Part shown: piece after piece, positions 28,702-37,541 of the stretch | Layout of the letters: each line of letters opens with the position of its first letter | How positions within the stretch are numbered: the first letter of the stretch is position 1 | Assembly (NCBI RefSeq): GCF_007989605.1 | Contig: NZ_BJUL01000009.1 | Location: 163,346 to 227,345 of the forward strand | Source: Vreelandella venusta | Lineage (GTDB): Bacteria > Pseudomonadota > Gammaproteobacteria > Pseudomonadales > Halomonadaceae | Reading direction: 5' to 3' | DNA: 64,000 nt | Translations under genes and position numbers: made by a program | The notes under the pieces: generated by a model | Database searches by the model: none | What the model was told of the DNA's origin: nothing | Seen by the model: only the letters and a program-made list of their open reading frames with translations

Positions 28702-29496
28702 ATGAGTAATGCCCTACCAGAAGATGCTTTAAAACCGACGGATCGTGATTTTGTGGCCGCGCTGGCCAGCGGGCTGGAAGTCGTGATGGCGTTTGATGAG
28801 ACGCACACGCGGATGACGCTCAGCGAAGTCGCCGAGCGCACAGGCATGAACCGCGCGAAAGCACGGCGATTTTTACTGACGCTCCACGCCCTTGGCTATG
28901 TACGCAAACAGCAACGCTACTTCGAGCTAACCCCCAAAGTACTGCAGCTGGGCTACTCCTATTTAGCGTCTAATAATTACCGAGGCGTCATTCAGCAGTA
29001 CCTGGAGGATATTACCCGCCAGTGTGGTGAGTCTTCATCGCTTGGAGTGCTCGATGGTGACGACGTTATCTATCTGGCCCGCTCAGCTGCTCCGCACCGC
29101 TTAATGGCAATCACGCTTTCCGTCGGCACCCGCCTACCAGCAGCATACACATCCATGGGTCGAGTGCTCCTTGCCCAGTTGCCGGATAGCGAGCTGGATA
29201 ATTACCTGAGCCAGCTCACCTTAACGCGCTATACCGACAAAACCATTACCGATAGCGCATCACTAAAAGCGGCGATTCAGCAAGCGCGGGAACAGGGTTA
29301 TGCGATTACCGATCAAGAGTTGGATTCTGGCCTGCGCTCGATTGCTGTCCCCGTGTTTGATACCCATGGGAAACTGGTCGGCGCGATGAATATCAGTACC
29401 AATGCCGCCCGCGTGGATATGCCTACGTTGCTCGAAACTTACCGGCCGTTATTGATGGAAAAAGCTCAGCTCATTCGCCAATCGGTGAGTGTGTAA
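28702..29496 (+). CDS. IclR-family regulator, PcaR/PcaU/PobR subgroup
   Basis: 264-residue regulator. The N-terminal winged helix (residues 12-75: FVAALASGLEVVMAFDETHTRMTLSEVAERTGMNRAKARRFLLTL) is followed by the IclR effector domain with LGVLDGDDVIYLARSA, AYTSMGRVLLA and DQELDSGLRSIAVPVFD. The pattern fits the protocatechuate regulators PcaR/PcaU and PobR. No aromatic catabolic gene is adjacent in this window, so it would act at a distance or its target has been separated. The first 269 bp upstream hold only the terminator of the previous gene and its own promoter. Confidence 0.85.
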   Translation: MSNALPEDALKPTDRDFVAALASGLEVVMAFDETHTRMTLSEVAERTGMNRAKARRFLLTLHALGYVRKQQRYFELTPKVLQLGYSYLASNNYRGVIQQYLEDITRQCGESSSLGVLDGDDVIYLARSAAPHRLMAITLSVGTRLPAAYTSMGRVLLAQLPDSELDNYLSQLTLTRYTDKTITDSASLKAAIQQAREQGYAITDQELDSGLRSIAVPVFDTHGKLVGAMNISTNAARVDMPTLLETYRPLLMEKAQLIRQSVSV

Positions 29497-29674
29497 CCAA
29501 AATGAATGCTTAAGATGGTTCAGGCTATGGTCAAACGGCAAGTCCTCGCCTCTGGATTTCTGGGAGGGCTTGCCTATTGCCTGTTGACATCAAAATGGTT
29601 GCAGAAGAGCCCAACCGGGGTCAGCGACATCAATATGCTAAACGTCGCTACACACGCTCTCAATTGTGACTCGA

Positions 29675-31003
29675 TCAATCATTACTTAGTCGACGCCACT
29701 GCCGCATCACCATGATTAACACCAGCAACGACAACACCACATTGGAAACGGGCACTGCTAACCAGACACCATTAACGCCCAATAACAGTGGCAAAAGAAG
29801 CAAGAAAGGCACCTGAATGGCCATATTTCCCAGTGTAATCATTGTCGCTGGGCGTGCTTGGCCTAAAGACTGAAACCAGGTAGCGGTGATCACCAAAAAG
29901 CCGTCAAGAAACATAGCAAACATGAAAAGTCGCAGCGCATGGCTGGTGGTTTCAAGTAAAGCCGTGTCTGTTTCGCTAATAAAAAACTGCGCAAAAAAAC
30001 CCGGAGACCATTGCACTGCCAAAGCAAAACACAGCCCCACCGCCAGCACAATCAAACACGCTAACCGATAAGACGCCTGAATTTTTCGCTTTTGCTCCGC
30101 TCCATAATAGAAGCTGGTAATAGGTTGCATACCGCCTGCAACACCTTCAGCTAACAAGTAATAGAACGTCATTAAATAACCGGCGATGCTGAAGGCGGCC
30201 ACGTGTAACGATGTCCCATGCTGTAACAGCAGCATGTTGTGCAACACGATGGAAACGCTGAGGTATAGATACATCAGCATGCTTGAAAAGCCCGTTTTTA
30301 GCAGGTCCCAAGCTTTTTTTCTTTGCCATACTAGCTGTTTCACGGAGATAACCAGCATGCTACGACTGCTAAACAAATAGCCCAAGCACAGCGCAACAGA
30401 GAGCAGCTCACCCAGTAAAGTGGCTAAAGCGGCACCTTCCAACCCGTAGCCTAAATAGCCCAAAAACAGCGCATCCAGCGCAATATTACTTACTGCCCCT
30501 ATCCCCATCGCGAGCGTTGCCAAGCGAGGCGCCCCTGCATTACGCACCAGCAACGGCAACGCGATACTACCTAGTACAATAGGAGTGCCTGCCAGCATCC
30601 AATTAAGGTACTGCTGCCCGAAAAGCAGCACTTCTCCCTCTGCCCCCTGAAGCGATAAAAACAGCGGGCTGAAAAAGAACAGTACTACCCCCAGGAGCAC
30701 ACTGAGCCCTAACAGTAAAAACAGTGCTTGAACAAGATATTCTAGAGCTTTGCTTGGCTGCTTTGCACCTAACTGCATGGATGCGTGCGCTCCAGCACCG
30801 ATGCCAATCATCATCCCAACGGCAAGCAACACGCCTATTAATGGCCAAGCAAGACTAGTAGCGGCTAAGCCGTTGCCGCCGACAAAGTGCCCAACAAAAA
30901 TACCGTCAACAATTTGATAAGTGCCGCTGACCATCAAAGCCGCGACAGAAGGCAAAGTATAGTGCCAGAAAGCCCTGGTCACAGTAGATTGATGTAAGTT
31001 CAT
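29675..31003 (-). CDS. MATE-family efflux transporter
   Basis: Integral membrane antiporter of 442 residues with about 12 hydrophobic segments in two related halves (for example VDGIFVGHFVGGNGLAATSLAWPL near the start and VAGGMQPITSFYYGA in the second half). This is the MATE fold, usually exporting cationic drugs or metabolites in exchange for Na+ or H+. The start at 31003 overlaps the end of the marR-type gene by 4 nt, so the regulator and the pump form one operon. Confidence 0.88.
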   Translation of the reverse strand: MNLHQSTVTRAFWHYTLPSVAALMVSGTYQIVDGIFVGHFVGGNGLAATSLAWPLIGVLLAVGMMIGIGAGAHASMQLGAKQPSKALEYLVQALFLLLGLSVLLGVVLFFFSPLFLSLQGAEGEVLLFGQQYLNWMLAGTPIVLGSIALPLLVRNAGAPRLATLAMGIGAVSNIALDALFLGYLGYGLEGAALATLLGELLSVALCLGYLFSSRSMLVISVKQLVWQRKKAWDLLKTGFSSMLMYLYLSVSIVLHNMLLLQHGTSLHVAAFSIAGYLMTFYYLLAEGVAGGMQPITSFYYGAEQKRKIQASYRLACLIVLAVGLCFALAVQWSPGFFAQFFISETDTALLETTSHALRLFMFAMFLDGFLVITATWFQSLGQARPATMITLGNMAIQVPFLLLLPLLLGVNGVWLAVPVSNVVLSLLVLIMVMRQWRRLSND

Positions 31004-31473
31004 AGGTGCTTGTAAGGCTGGCCAGAAGGCTTGGGTGGAGTCAGCGCACCTAAGCTCAGGTTACTGCAGGCTTTGCCCATCAGCACAGTAAACTGCTCAA
31101 GCTCCTCCTCAGTCAGTGCCTGCTTAAAGTGTTGCAGCGCTGCCTGATATATTTCAGGCTCTTTATGCTTCAAAGTCAGGGCTTTAGCACTTGGAAGCAA
31201 GCGCTGTGCACGGGCATCTTCTGGGCAAGAACGACGCAGCAAGTATCCCCGCTGCTCCAATTTTCTCACCATAGTGCTAGCAGATGCTTTGCTGACATGC
31301 ATGCACTCAGCCAGCTCAGTCAGACGCATGCCTGTCTCATCCCACGCCAATAGGGTATACAGGTACTGCAACTCACTAGTGCTTAGTTCCAGATGCTCAC
31401 TATGCTGCGCTTGTTCGCGCCACTGGTTCCAGAGGTGCCATTCAAGCCGCTGCAAGCTTTGCCGTAAATTCAT
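31000..31473 (-). CDS. MarR-family regulator of the MATE pump
   Basis: 157-residue MarR-type winged-helix protein. The DNA-binding core is LTELAECMHVSKASASTMVRKLEQRGYLLRRSCPEDARAQ (residues 50-90), with the usual wing Asp-Ala-Arg. Its stop overlaps the MATE start by 4 nt. An inverted repeat TTAGT-N7-ACTAA lies 32 bp upstream of its start codon, which would suit repression of the whole operon by its own product. Confidence 0.88.
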   Translation of the reverse strand: MNLRQSLQRLEWHLWNQWREQAQHSEHLELSTSELQYLYTLLAWDETGMRLTELAECMHVSKASASTMVRKLEQRGYLLRRSCPEDARAQRLLPSAKALTLKHKEPEIYQAALQHFKQALTEEELEQFTVLMGKACSNLSLGALTPPKPSGQPYKHL

Positions 31474-31504
31474 AATGCTTTTGCCTATTCATCTCACCAG
31501 CTAA

Positions 31505-31521
31505 TTAGTAAGCCTAACTAA
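31505..31521. promoter_or_regulatory. Candidate MarR operator
   Basis: TTAGT-AAGCCTA-ACTAA is a perfect 5+7+5 inverted repeat about 32 bp ahead of the marR-type start, in a position that would overlap its promoter. The size and spacing are usual for MarR-family operators. Confidence 0.5.
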
Positions 31522-31564
31522 CAAAATAAAAAAGTAAAGTGTTTGTTGTCGATAACGAGGCTAA

Positions 31565-31771
31565 TCAAGGCTCACTAGTGATAACAGGGCGTGGCTTTGT
31601 GGATAATACTACGGCCGTGTAACCGAGCAGCTTGTATCGCTGCAGATTGCGGCTAGCCCAGCGAGCGAACTCTGAACCCTTCGATATCGCCGTACCAAAT
31701 GCTAGTTTTGCGTTTTCCATATCAGCATACGCGGGAGGTGAAATAGCAGTATTTTGAAGGCGTAACTGCAA
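31565..31771 (-). CDS. Possible remnant or short hypothetical protein
   Basis: A 68-codon frame (TTG start, no clear ribosome site) in an otherwise empty 550-bp gap. The peptide has protein-like composition (for example SEFARWASRNLQRYKLLGYT) and the frame is open for about nine further codons upstream, to a TGA. It may be the tail of a decayed gene. I do not recognise a family. The remaining sequence, 31780-32024, shows nothing. Confidence 0.3.
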   Translation of the reverse strand: MQLRLQNTAISPPAYADMENAKLAFGTAISKGSEFARWASRNLQRYKLLGYTAVVLSTKPRPVITSEP

Positions 31772-32024
31772 AAACTCCCCTTTGCTCAGCTCACCACAGA
31801 GATGTCATTGTACCTGGTCACGAAACTGCGCTACTCGCTCGTTCATCAGAGCACTGTCATGCTAATACATGCTTCCCCTCTTTGTGTGATCTCAGCCATC
31901 TCTCATCATTCAGATGAACTCCCGCGATAATGTATTACAATCAGCGCCAGCCAAGCGCTATGACAAGCTCAGTTAACAAGCAAAAAGACATATCAGGTGG
32001 ACACCCCAGCACAAGTCGCATTGA

Positions 32025-32933
32025 CTAAATAGAATGAAAACACTCCTCTACCAATGGGCGTATTGTCCTTAGTAGCACATCATTCCCATCAGCCGTTCTC
32101 CAGCCTAGCTCAACCGAAAAATGGCCCAACGGCAGCGGACAGGGCAGCACCTTCAGTCCTGTCATGGCAGCAATTGAAACGGCCGCGTGCGCCGGTATGG
32201 TGGCAATCGCCGACGTTCCTTTCAGTAAGTAGGGCAAGGCAGCAAAATGTGTTGTGGCAGCAACGACACGGCGCGACAGCTCTCTCTCCGCCAATACTTC
32301 GTCGACGATACCCACAAAACCACCCGATGACACCAGGATATGCTCAGCGGAAACGAAGCCTTCGATATCTAGCACTGCTGTCGCCCAGTGTTCAGGATCC
32401 ACTACACAGGCGTAACTTGCCTCACCGAGTAGGCATCGGCTCAAGCCACTTCTTGCCAATCCTCCTGAGCTAATCGCCAAGTCCAAGTTTCGTCCTGCCA
32501 GGGCATCAGCGACCACTTGGCTGTGAGCTTGCCGGAAAACCAGGCGTAAGCCGGGCATTGCGTGCGCCGCACGCTCAATCAGACGTGATCCAATAGCGAT
32601 TTCAAAGTCATCGGAAAGACCAACTGTCACAGACCGACCCTCAAAACTGCGTCCTGATGGCGACACCATGGCAAGGCTTTGGCGGATTTTTTGCAGCGCC
32701 TCTGAAACAACGGGCTTCAACTGTTGAGCAAGCAGGGTCGGCGCCAGCCCGCGCCCGGTGCGCAGAAACAACGGATCACCATAAACGTCTCTCAAGCGCT
32801 TTAATGCCGCACTCACCGCCGATTGGGTCAACCCTAGCCGCGTTGCTGCGCGACTCGCACCGCCCTCTTCATAGAGTGCTTCAAATACCTTGAGTAAGTT
32901 CAGGTCCGTTTTTGCGATATCAACTTTATTCAT
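32025..32933 (-). CDS. LysR-family regulator divergent from nitrilase
   Basis: 302-residue LysR regulator from the start at 32933 (MNKVDIAKTDLNLLKVF); an in-frame ATG nine codons upstream is also possible. The helix-turn-helix (ASRAATRLGLTQSAVSAALKRLRDVYGDPLFLRTGRG) is standard, followed by the effector domain. It is divergent from the nitrilase gene with about 96 bp between, containing the palindrome GCTATA-GCT-TATAGC, so it is the probable regulator of the nitrilase. Confidence 0.87.
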   Translation of the reverse strand: MNKVDIAKTDLNLLKVFEALYEEGGASRAATRLGLTQSAVSAALKRLRDVYGDPLFLRTGRGLAPTLLAQQLKPVVSEALQKIRQSLAMVSPSGRSFEGRSVTVGLSDDFEIAIGSRLIERAAHAMPGLRLVFRQAHSQVVADALAGRNLDLAISSGGLARSGLSRCLLGEASYACVVDPEHWATAVLDIEGFVSAEHILVSSGGFVGIVDEVLAERELSRRVVAATTHFAALPYLLKGTSAIATIPAHAAVSIAAMTGLKVLPCPLPLGHFSVELGWRTADGNDVLLRTIRPLVEECFHSI

Positions 32934-32967
32934 AACAAACAGAAACAAGCCTATCTTCATTAATATC

Positions 32968-32982
32968 GCTATAGCTTATAGC
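32968..32982. promoter_or_regulatory. Candidate LysR operator at the nitrilase promoter
   Basis: GCTATA-GCT-TATAGC is a perfect inverted repeat with a 3-nt centre, 34 bp upstream of the LysR start and about 50 bp upstream of the nitrilase start. It contains a T-N11-A core as expected for LysR sites. Confidence 0.5.
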
Positions 32983-33029
32983 ATTTTTTGTTATCAACTT
33001 TTGACGCGTTTTTTCCAAAGGTACCCAGC

Positions 33030-33953
33030 ATGACGCAAACGACCGTTGCCGCTCTCCAAATCGGCTCACTCCCCTCAGGCAAAGCCGCTACACTCGATCT
33101 CATCCTCTCCTATGAGTCTGCCATTATTGAAGCGGGTGCCACCTTAGTGGTGTTGCCCGAAGCCGTACTCGGTGGCTATCCCAAAGGGGAGATTTTCGGC
33201 ACTCGACTTGGCTACCGGCTGCCCGAGGGCCGTGACGCTTTCGCTGCTTACTTTGCTAACGCAATTGATGTTCCTGGCCCTGAAACAGAAGCTCTTGCTG
33301 ATCTCTCGGCGCGTACCGGGGCAACCCTCGTGGTAGGCGTTATTGAGCGTGATGGCAGCTCGCTCTACTGCTCAGCGATATTCTTCGACCCTGAACAGGG
33401 GCTAATCGGCAAGCATCGCAAGCTGATGCCAACAGGCACAGAACGATTGATTTGGGCTCAAGGCGATGGCTCCACCCTAACCACTGTGAATACCCAGGCA
33501 GGGACTGCAGGTGCCGCTATCTGCTGGGAAAACCATATGCCGTTGCTGCGCACCGCTATGTACGCCAAGGGGGTTGAAATATGGTGCGCCCCCACAGTAG
33601 ATGAACGCGATGTCTGGCAAGCATCCATGCGCCATATCGCCCACGAAGGGCGCTGTTTCGTCGTTAGCGCCTGTCAGATCCAACCCTCTCCCGCCGAGCT
33701 TGGCATTGAAGTAGCAGATTGGGACAGCAATCGCCCGCTGATTCGCGGCGGCAGTCTGATCGTTGGCCCGTTAGGAGACGTGCTTGCAGGACCGATGCGC
33801 GAACAGGCAGGCTTGCTAACAGCGCAGGTAGATACCGCCCAACTCGTTCAGGCACGCTATGACTTTGATGTTGTTGGGCATTACTCCCGCCCTGATGTAT
33901 TCGAGCTAACCGTCGATGAGCGGCCAAAGCAGGGGGTCGTCTTTAATTGCTAA
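33030..33953 (+). CDS. Nitrilase
   Basis: Carbon-nitrogen hydrolase converting a nitrile to a carboxylic acid and ammonia. The catalytic triad is present: E44 ([14 protein letters not shown]), K131 ([16 protein letters not shown]) and C165 ([10 protein letters not shown]). The ICWEN and HRKLMPT motifs point to true nitrilases (EC 3.5.5.1) rather than amidases of the superfamily. The start at 33030 is preferred because AAAGGTACCCAGC precedes it and because upstream in-frame starts are non-ATG. The product has 307 residues. It is controlled by the divergent LysR gene. The natural nitrile is not evident from the neighbours. Confidence 0.9.
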   Translation: MTQTTVAALQIGSLPSGKAATLDLILSYESAIIEAGATLVVLPEAVLGGYPKGEIFGTRLGYRLPEGRDAFAAYFANAIDVPGPETEALADLSARTGATLVVGVIERDGSSLYCSAIFFDPEQGLIGKHRKLMPTGTERLIWAQGDGSTLTTVNTQAGTAGAAICWENHMPLLRTAMYAKGVEIWCAPTVDERDVWQASMRHIAHEGRCFVVSACQIQPSPAELGIEVADWDSNRPLIRGGSLIVGPLGDVLAGPMREQAGLLTAQVDTAQLVQARYDFDVVGHYSRPDVFELTVDERPKQGVVFNC

Positions 33954-34109
33954 CGGTCTGTGCCACTGGCAGATGTTACGTGGGTAAGATGAACTGCATC
34001 TATCCCAGGTAGCGTTAGCCATTAAACGCACCGCCAGGACATATGCGTAGTGACGCTCAGCAACTGACTGCCTAGTAATACTTAACAAATAGTTCGCAGA
34101 GTAAGTTTT

Positions 34110-34145
34110 ATAGAGTTCTGAGTAAGTAGTCACTCAGAACTCTAT
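34110..34145. terminator. Long perfect hairpin between nitrilase and ccoG
   Basis: ATAGAGTTCTGAGT (34110-34123) and ACTCAGAACTCTAT (34132-34145) are exact reverse complements, giving a 14-bp stem with an 8-nt loop. It lies 13 nt past the ccoG stop and about 160 nt past the nitrilase stop, where two genes converge. The flanks are only moderately T-rich, so it is probably a bidirectional terminator. Confidence 0.6.
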
Positions 34146-34157
34146 GCATTTTAATTA

Positions 34158-35621
34158 CTATTTGCTCGACGGCCCCAGGAAACGCGTTTCACTCACACGC
34201 GTTACCGATGGCTCTTCCAGCGATGTAAAGCGCAGCTCAATGGGGTGGCTGGGGTGAGTCAAAACACTCTCATCGGCGCTGAGAGCAACCCGTAAGCGAC
34301 GAGTCTCGTTAGCCTCTACGTCAATGGTTTCCATGCCTTGTAAGCGCAGCCCTGGCAAGCCGGATGCCGTCAACACATAGCGGTGAGGATCGGTATCTTG
34401 ATTGCGCAGCGTTACGTTGTAGTAGTTGACGATGCGTCCACTTTCGGTGCCTTTAAACAACGCTTGGCGATCTCGCGCAATATCAACATCAATGGGTACT
34501 CGAGTATTCAAGAAGCCAACAAGTAGCGCCACCATAGAGAGCAACGCCACAGCATAGGCGATCAGTTGAGGGCGCCAGAAACGGGTGCCTTTCCCCTCCA
34601 GCGCGCGCTCCGTGGTATAGCGTACGAGGCCAAGCGGTTTATTAAGCCGGGCCATGACGCTGTCACAAGCATCAATACACGCGGCACAGCCAATGCACTC
34701 GTACTGCAGTCCATCACGAATATCGATACCTGTTGGGCATACCTGAACACACAGCTCACAATCGATGCAGTCACCAACACTGGATGCCTTAGCAGCTTTT
34801 TGATGATGGTTACGGCGAGGCTCACCACGCGCAGCATCATAAGAAACAATCAGTGTATTAGCGTCGAACATTGCCGACTGAAAACGCGAGTAAGGACACA
34901 TATGGAGGCATACTTGGTGGCGTAGCCAACCCGCATTCAGGTACGTAAAAACCGCGAAGAAGCCAATCCAAAATAGCGCCCAGGGGTGCGCATTCAAGCT
35001 GACAAAGTCCACCACTAACGCTCTAATCGGCGTGAAGTAGCCGACAAAGGCTATCCCCGTTGCCAGCGCGATTAGCAGCCAAGCCGCATGTTTAGCGGTT
35101 TTGCGCCACAGCGTGTCAAAAGTGCGTGATGCGTTATCACGACGTATGCGACGGTGCCGAGGTCCTTCCAAGCGATGCTCAAACCAGATAAACAGCAAAG
35201 TCCAAACGCTTTGCGGGCAGCTATAGCCACACCACACGCGCCCCGCCGCCACCGTAATTAAAAATAGGCCGAATGCGCACAGCACCAAGATCCAGGTGAG
35301 CAAGATAAAGTCTTGTGGATAAAACGTCGCCGCAAAAATATGGAACTCTTGGGCAGCAAGATCAAACCATACCAGCGGCCGGTCCCCCCAATTAATCCAT
35401 GGCAAGCCAAAATACAGCGCCATTAACAACCAGTTTGAGTAACGCCGGATGCGTTGAAAGAAACCGCCAATTTCTCGCACATAAATATGCCCAAGCTTGG
35501 ATGGCTTACTATTGGGTGGCTTGTTACTAGCAGGCTGGTGACGGGAATCATTATCAGAAGGCGAGTGGTATTCAACCGCTGCCTCAGTGGTTAGATTTTG
35601 CAGTGGAATGCGTTGCGTCAT
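34158..35621 (-). CDS. ccoG: Cytochrome c oxidase accessory protein CcoG
   Basis: Membrane ferredoxin-like protein of 487 residues. The N-terminal half has several membrane segments (YSNWLLMALYFGLPWINW, FILLTWILVLCAFGLFLITVAAG) and the CPQSVW motif. Two 4Fe-4S motifs follow, CIDCELCVQVCP and CIGCAACIDACD, and the C-terminal 150 residues form an immunoglobulin-like domain. CcoG reduces copper during assembly of cbb3 oxidase. Here it stands alone, without ccoNOPQ, although another terminal oxidase (cydAB) lies 2 kb away. The oxidase genes are presumably elsewhere in the genome. Confidence 0.93.
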   Translation of the reverse strand: MTQRIPLQNLTTEAAVEYHSPSDNDSRHQPASNKPPNSKPSKLGHIYVREIGGFFQRIRRYSNWLLMALYFGLPWINWGDRPLVWFDLAAQEFHIFAATFYPQDFILLTWILVLCAFGLFLITVAAGRVWCGYSCPQSVWTLLFIWFEHRLEGPRHRRIRRDNASRTFDTLWRKTAKHAAWLLIALATGIAFVGYFTPIRALVVDFVSLNAHPWALFWIGFFAVFTYLNAGWLRHQVCLHMCPYSRFQSAMFDANTLIVSYDAARGEPRRNHHQKAAKASSVGDCIDCELCVQVCPTGIDIRDGLQYECIGCAACIDACDSVMARLNKPLGLVRYTTERALEGKGTRFWRPQLIAYAVALLSMVALLVGFLNTRVPIDVDIARDRQALFKGTESGRIVNYYNVTLRNQDTDPHRYVLTASGLPGLRLQGMETIDVEANETRRLRVALSADESVLTHPSHPIELRFTSLEEPSVTRVSETRFLGPSSK

Positions 35622-35929
35622 ACCGATATCCAGAAAAGAGGGGTGGAGGTCATACGGTCGAGGGGCGTCGCCGATTATTAACCACTACTATCCCCACTAT
35701 ACTGACTAGCAAACAGGCGCAGTTTTAGAGAAATATTGCATATCAGTTGCGTCGAAAAAGTTTATTAACTCACCTTCTGATATGCTTTTTATTAATCGAT
35801 TTGATCCTGTTTTAAATTTCCCACATGCATCACAGTGGCATTTCCCTAAAGCAGAGAGTTTCACTTGTGCCACTTAAAACTGTGATGGAGTATCCTGGGG
35901 CTATCCTCAACGCACCGACGGTTTATCCC
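35622..35929. other. Divergent promoter region of ccoG and the MocR gene
   Basis: About 300 bp, AT-rich in the middle (35700-35820). No FNR box (TTGAT-N4-ATCAA) was found, although ccoG genes are often FNR-controlled. In-frame ATGs at 35825 and 35885 could extend the downstream gene. Confidence 0.45.
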
Positions 35930-37339
35930 ATGAAACGTTACGAACAATTTGCCGATGAGATCGCCACGTTGATTCGTCAGGGCGTGCTTGGCCCTGGGGA
36001 GCGAATTCCGTCGGTTCGCCAGGCCAGTCGTCACCATGGGATCAGCCCATCCACAGTGTTTCAGGCGTACTACCTACTCGAAAACCGTGGTCTCATCACC
36101 GCACGAGCACGCTCAGGCTATTTTGTGCGTGAACATGCTCGGCGCTTGCTGGGTGAGCCACGTGTGACGCTGCAGCCCACCGACCCCGCGGAAGTAGAAG
36201 TCAGTGAGCTAGTGTTCTCGGTGCTCGATTCACTACAAGATGATCGAACGGTGCCTTTTGGGTCGGCCTTCCCAAGCCCTGAACTTTTTCCACTTTCGCG
36301 GCTGAGCACTAGCATGACACGTGGCCTGCGCGAGCTTTCTCCTCAGCAGGTCGTCGCCGACATGACCACCGGACATGTCGACCTGTGCCGACAAATCGCC
36401 CTGCGCTACATGCTGGGGGGAATCCAGCTTCCAATGGAAGAGCTGGTGATTACCAATGGTGCGATGGAAGCGCTCAACTTAGCCCTGCAGTGCGTGACCC
36501 AACCTGGCGATTTGGTTGCCGTCGAGTCCCCAGCGTTTTATGCCAGCTTGCAAGTATTGGAGCGGCTAAAACTGCGTGCAGTGGAGATTCCAGTGCATCC
36601 GCGCGAGGGTATCGACCTTGATGTGTTAGCGGAGCGGCTAGCATCGTTACCTATCAAAGCCTGCTGGTTTATGAGTCATCTGCAAAACCCGCTCGGCGCC
36701 AGCCTAAGCAATGAGCGTAAGCAGACCCTTTACCAGCTATTAAAGCAGCACCAAGTCCCTATGCTAGAGGATGACGTGTATGCCGAGCTTTACTTTGGCA
36801 GCACGCCACCTGCCCCAGTGAAGGCGTTTGATGATGAGGGGTTAGTGATTCACTGCAGCTCTTTCTCGAAATGCTTGGCGCCTGGCTATCGCGTTGGCTG
36901 GGTAGCCGGGGGGCGTTACGCCGAAGCTATTTCACGACTGAAGTTAATGACGACTATTTCGCCTTCCATTCCCGCACAGGCAGCCATTGCCGACTATTTA
37001 CAGCACGGCGGCTATGACCGTCACTTACGTAAGCTCCGCCACGCTCTAGAAGCCCAACAAGGTAGTATGCTGGCGTCTGCAGACCGCTACTTTCCCACCC
37101 AAACGCGTATTACCCGCCCTGATGGCGGCTACTTTTTATGGGTAGAGTTTCCTGAAAAAGTTGACTCACTACGCTTATTTAACATGGCGCTCGACCACGG
37201 TGTTAGCTTAGCACCAGGCCCCATTTTTTCTGCAACCCAGCAGTTCCGACACTGTGTACGCTTAAGCTATGGCCACCCGTGGACAGCACGCAGCGAGCGG
37301 GGCATGGAAACTCTGGGGCAGTTATTAACTCTGTTTTAA
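35930..37339 (+). CDS. MocR-family (GntR-aminotransferase) regulator
   Basis: Fusion of a GntR winged-helix domain (residues 1-75: YEQFADEIATLIRQGVLGPGERIPSVRQASRHHGISPSTVFQAYYLLENRGLI) and a class I aminotransferase domain. The PLP lysine stands in SFSKCLAPGYRVGWVAGG. Start at 35930 gives 469 residues beginning MKRYEQF, the usual N-terminus; no start has a strong ribosome site. MocR proteins use PLP or an amino compound as effector. The target is not obvious, since ccoG is divergent and cydA follows after 200 bp. Confidence 0.85.
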   Translation: MKRYEQFADEIATLIRQGVLGPGERIPSVRQASRHHGISPSTVFQAYYLLENRGLITARARSGYFVREHARRLLGEPRVTLQPTDPAEVEVSELVFSVLDSLQDDRTVPFGSAFPSPELFPLSRLSTSMTRGLRELSPQQVVADMTTGHVDLCRQIALRYMLGGIQLPMEELVITNGAMEALNLALQCVTQPGDLVAVESPAFYASLQVLERLKLRAVEIPVHPREGIDLDVLAERLASLPIKACWFMSHLQNPLGASLSNERKQTLYQLLKQHQVPMLEDDVYAELYFGSTPPAPVKAFDDEGLVIHCSSFSKCLAPGYRVGWVAGGRYAEAISRLKLMTTISPSIPAQAAIADYLQHGGYDRHLRKLRHALEAQQGSMLASADRYFPTQTRITRPDGGYFLWVEFPEKVDSLRLFNMALDHGVSLAPGPIFSATQQFRHCVRLSYGHPWTARSERGMETLGQLLTLF

Positions 37340-37541
37340 CAACGCGGTTCTAGCAGCCCTTCGCCACCTCGTTGCTGTTATGTTGCTTACCTTCCAACAC
37401 CTCTCAACTGATATGGTTTTTTAATAAAAATCTGAGTCTGTTATGAAATACAGCAGACAATAGACTACTCCGATGAAGCCACACAGCGGCTATACCGGCC
37501 CACTTGAGTTAAAGAGGGTGGCTGTCACCGGAGGAAGCACC

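Noticed and set aside
29497..29715. 69-codon plus-strand frame after the IclR gene
   Set aside because: No protein-like pattern or ribosome site; it runs into the end of the MATE gene on the other strand.
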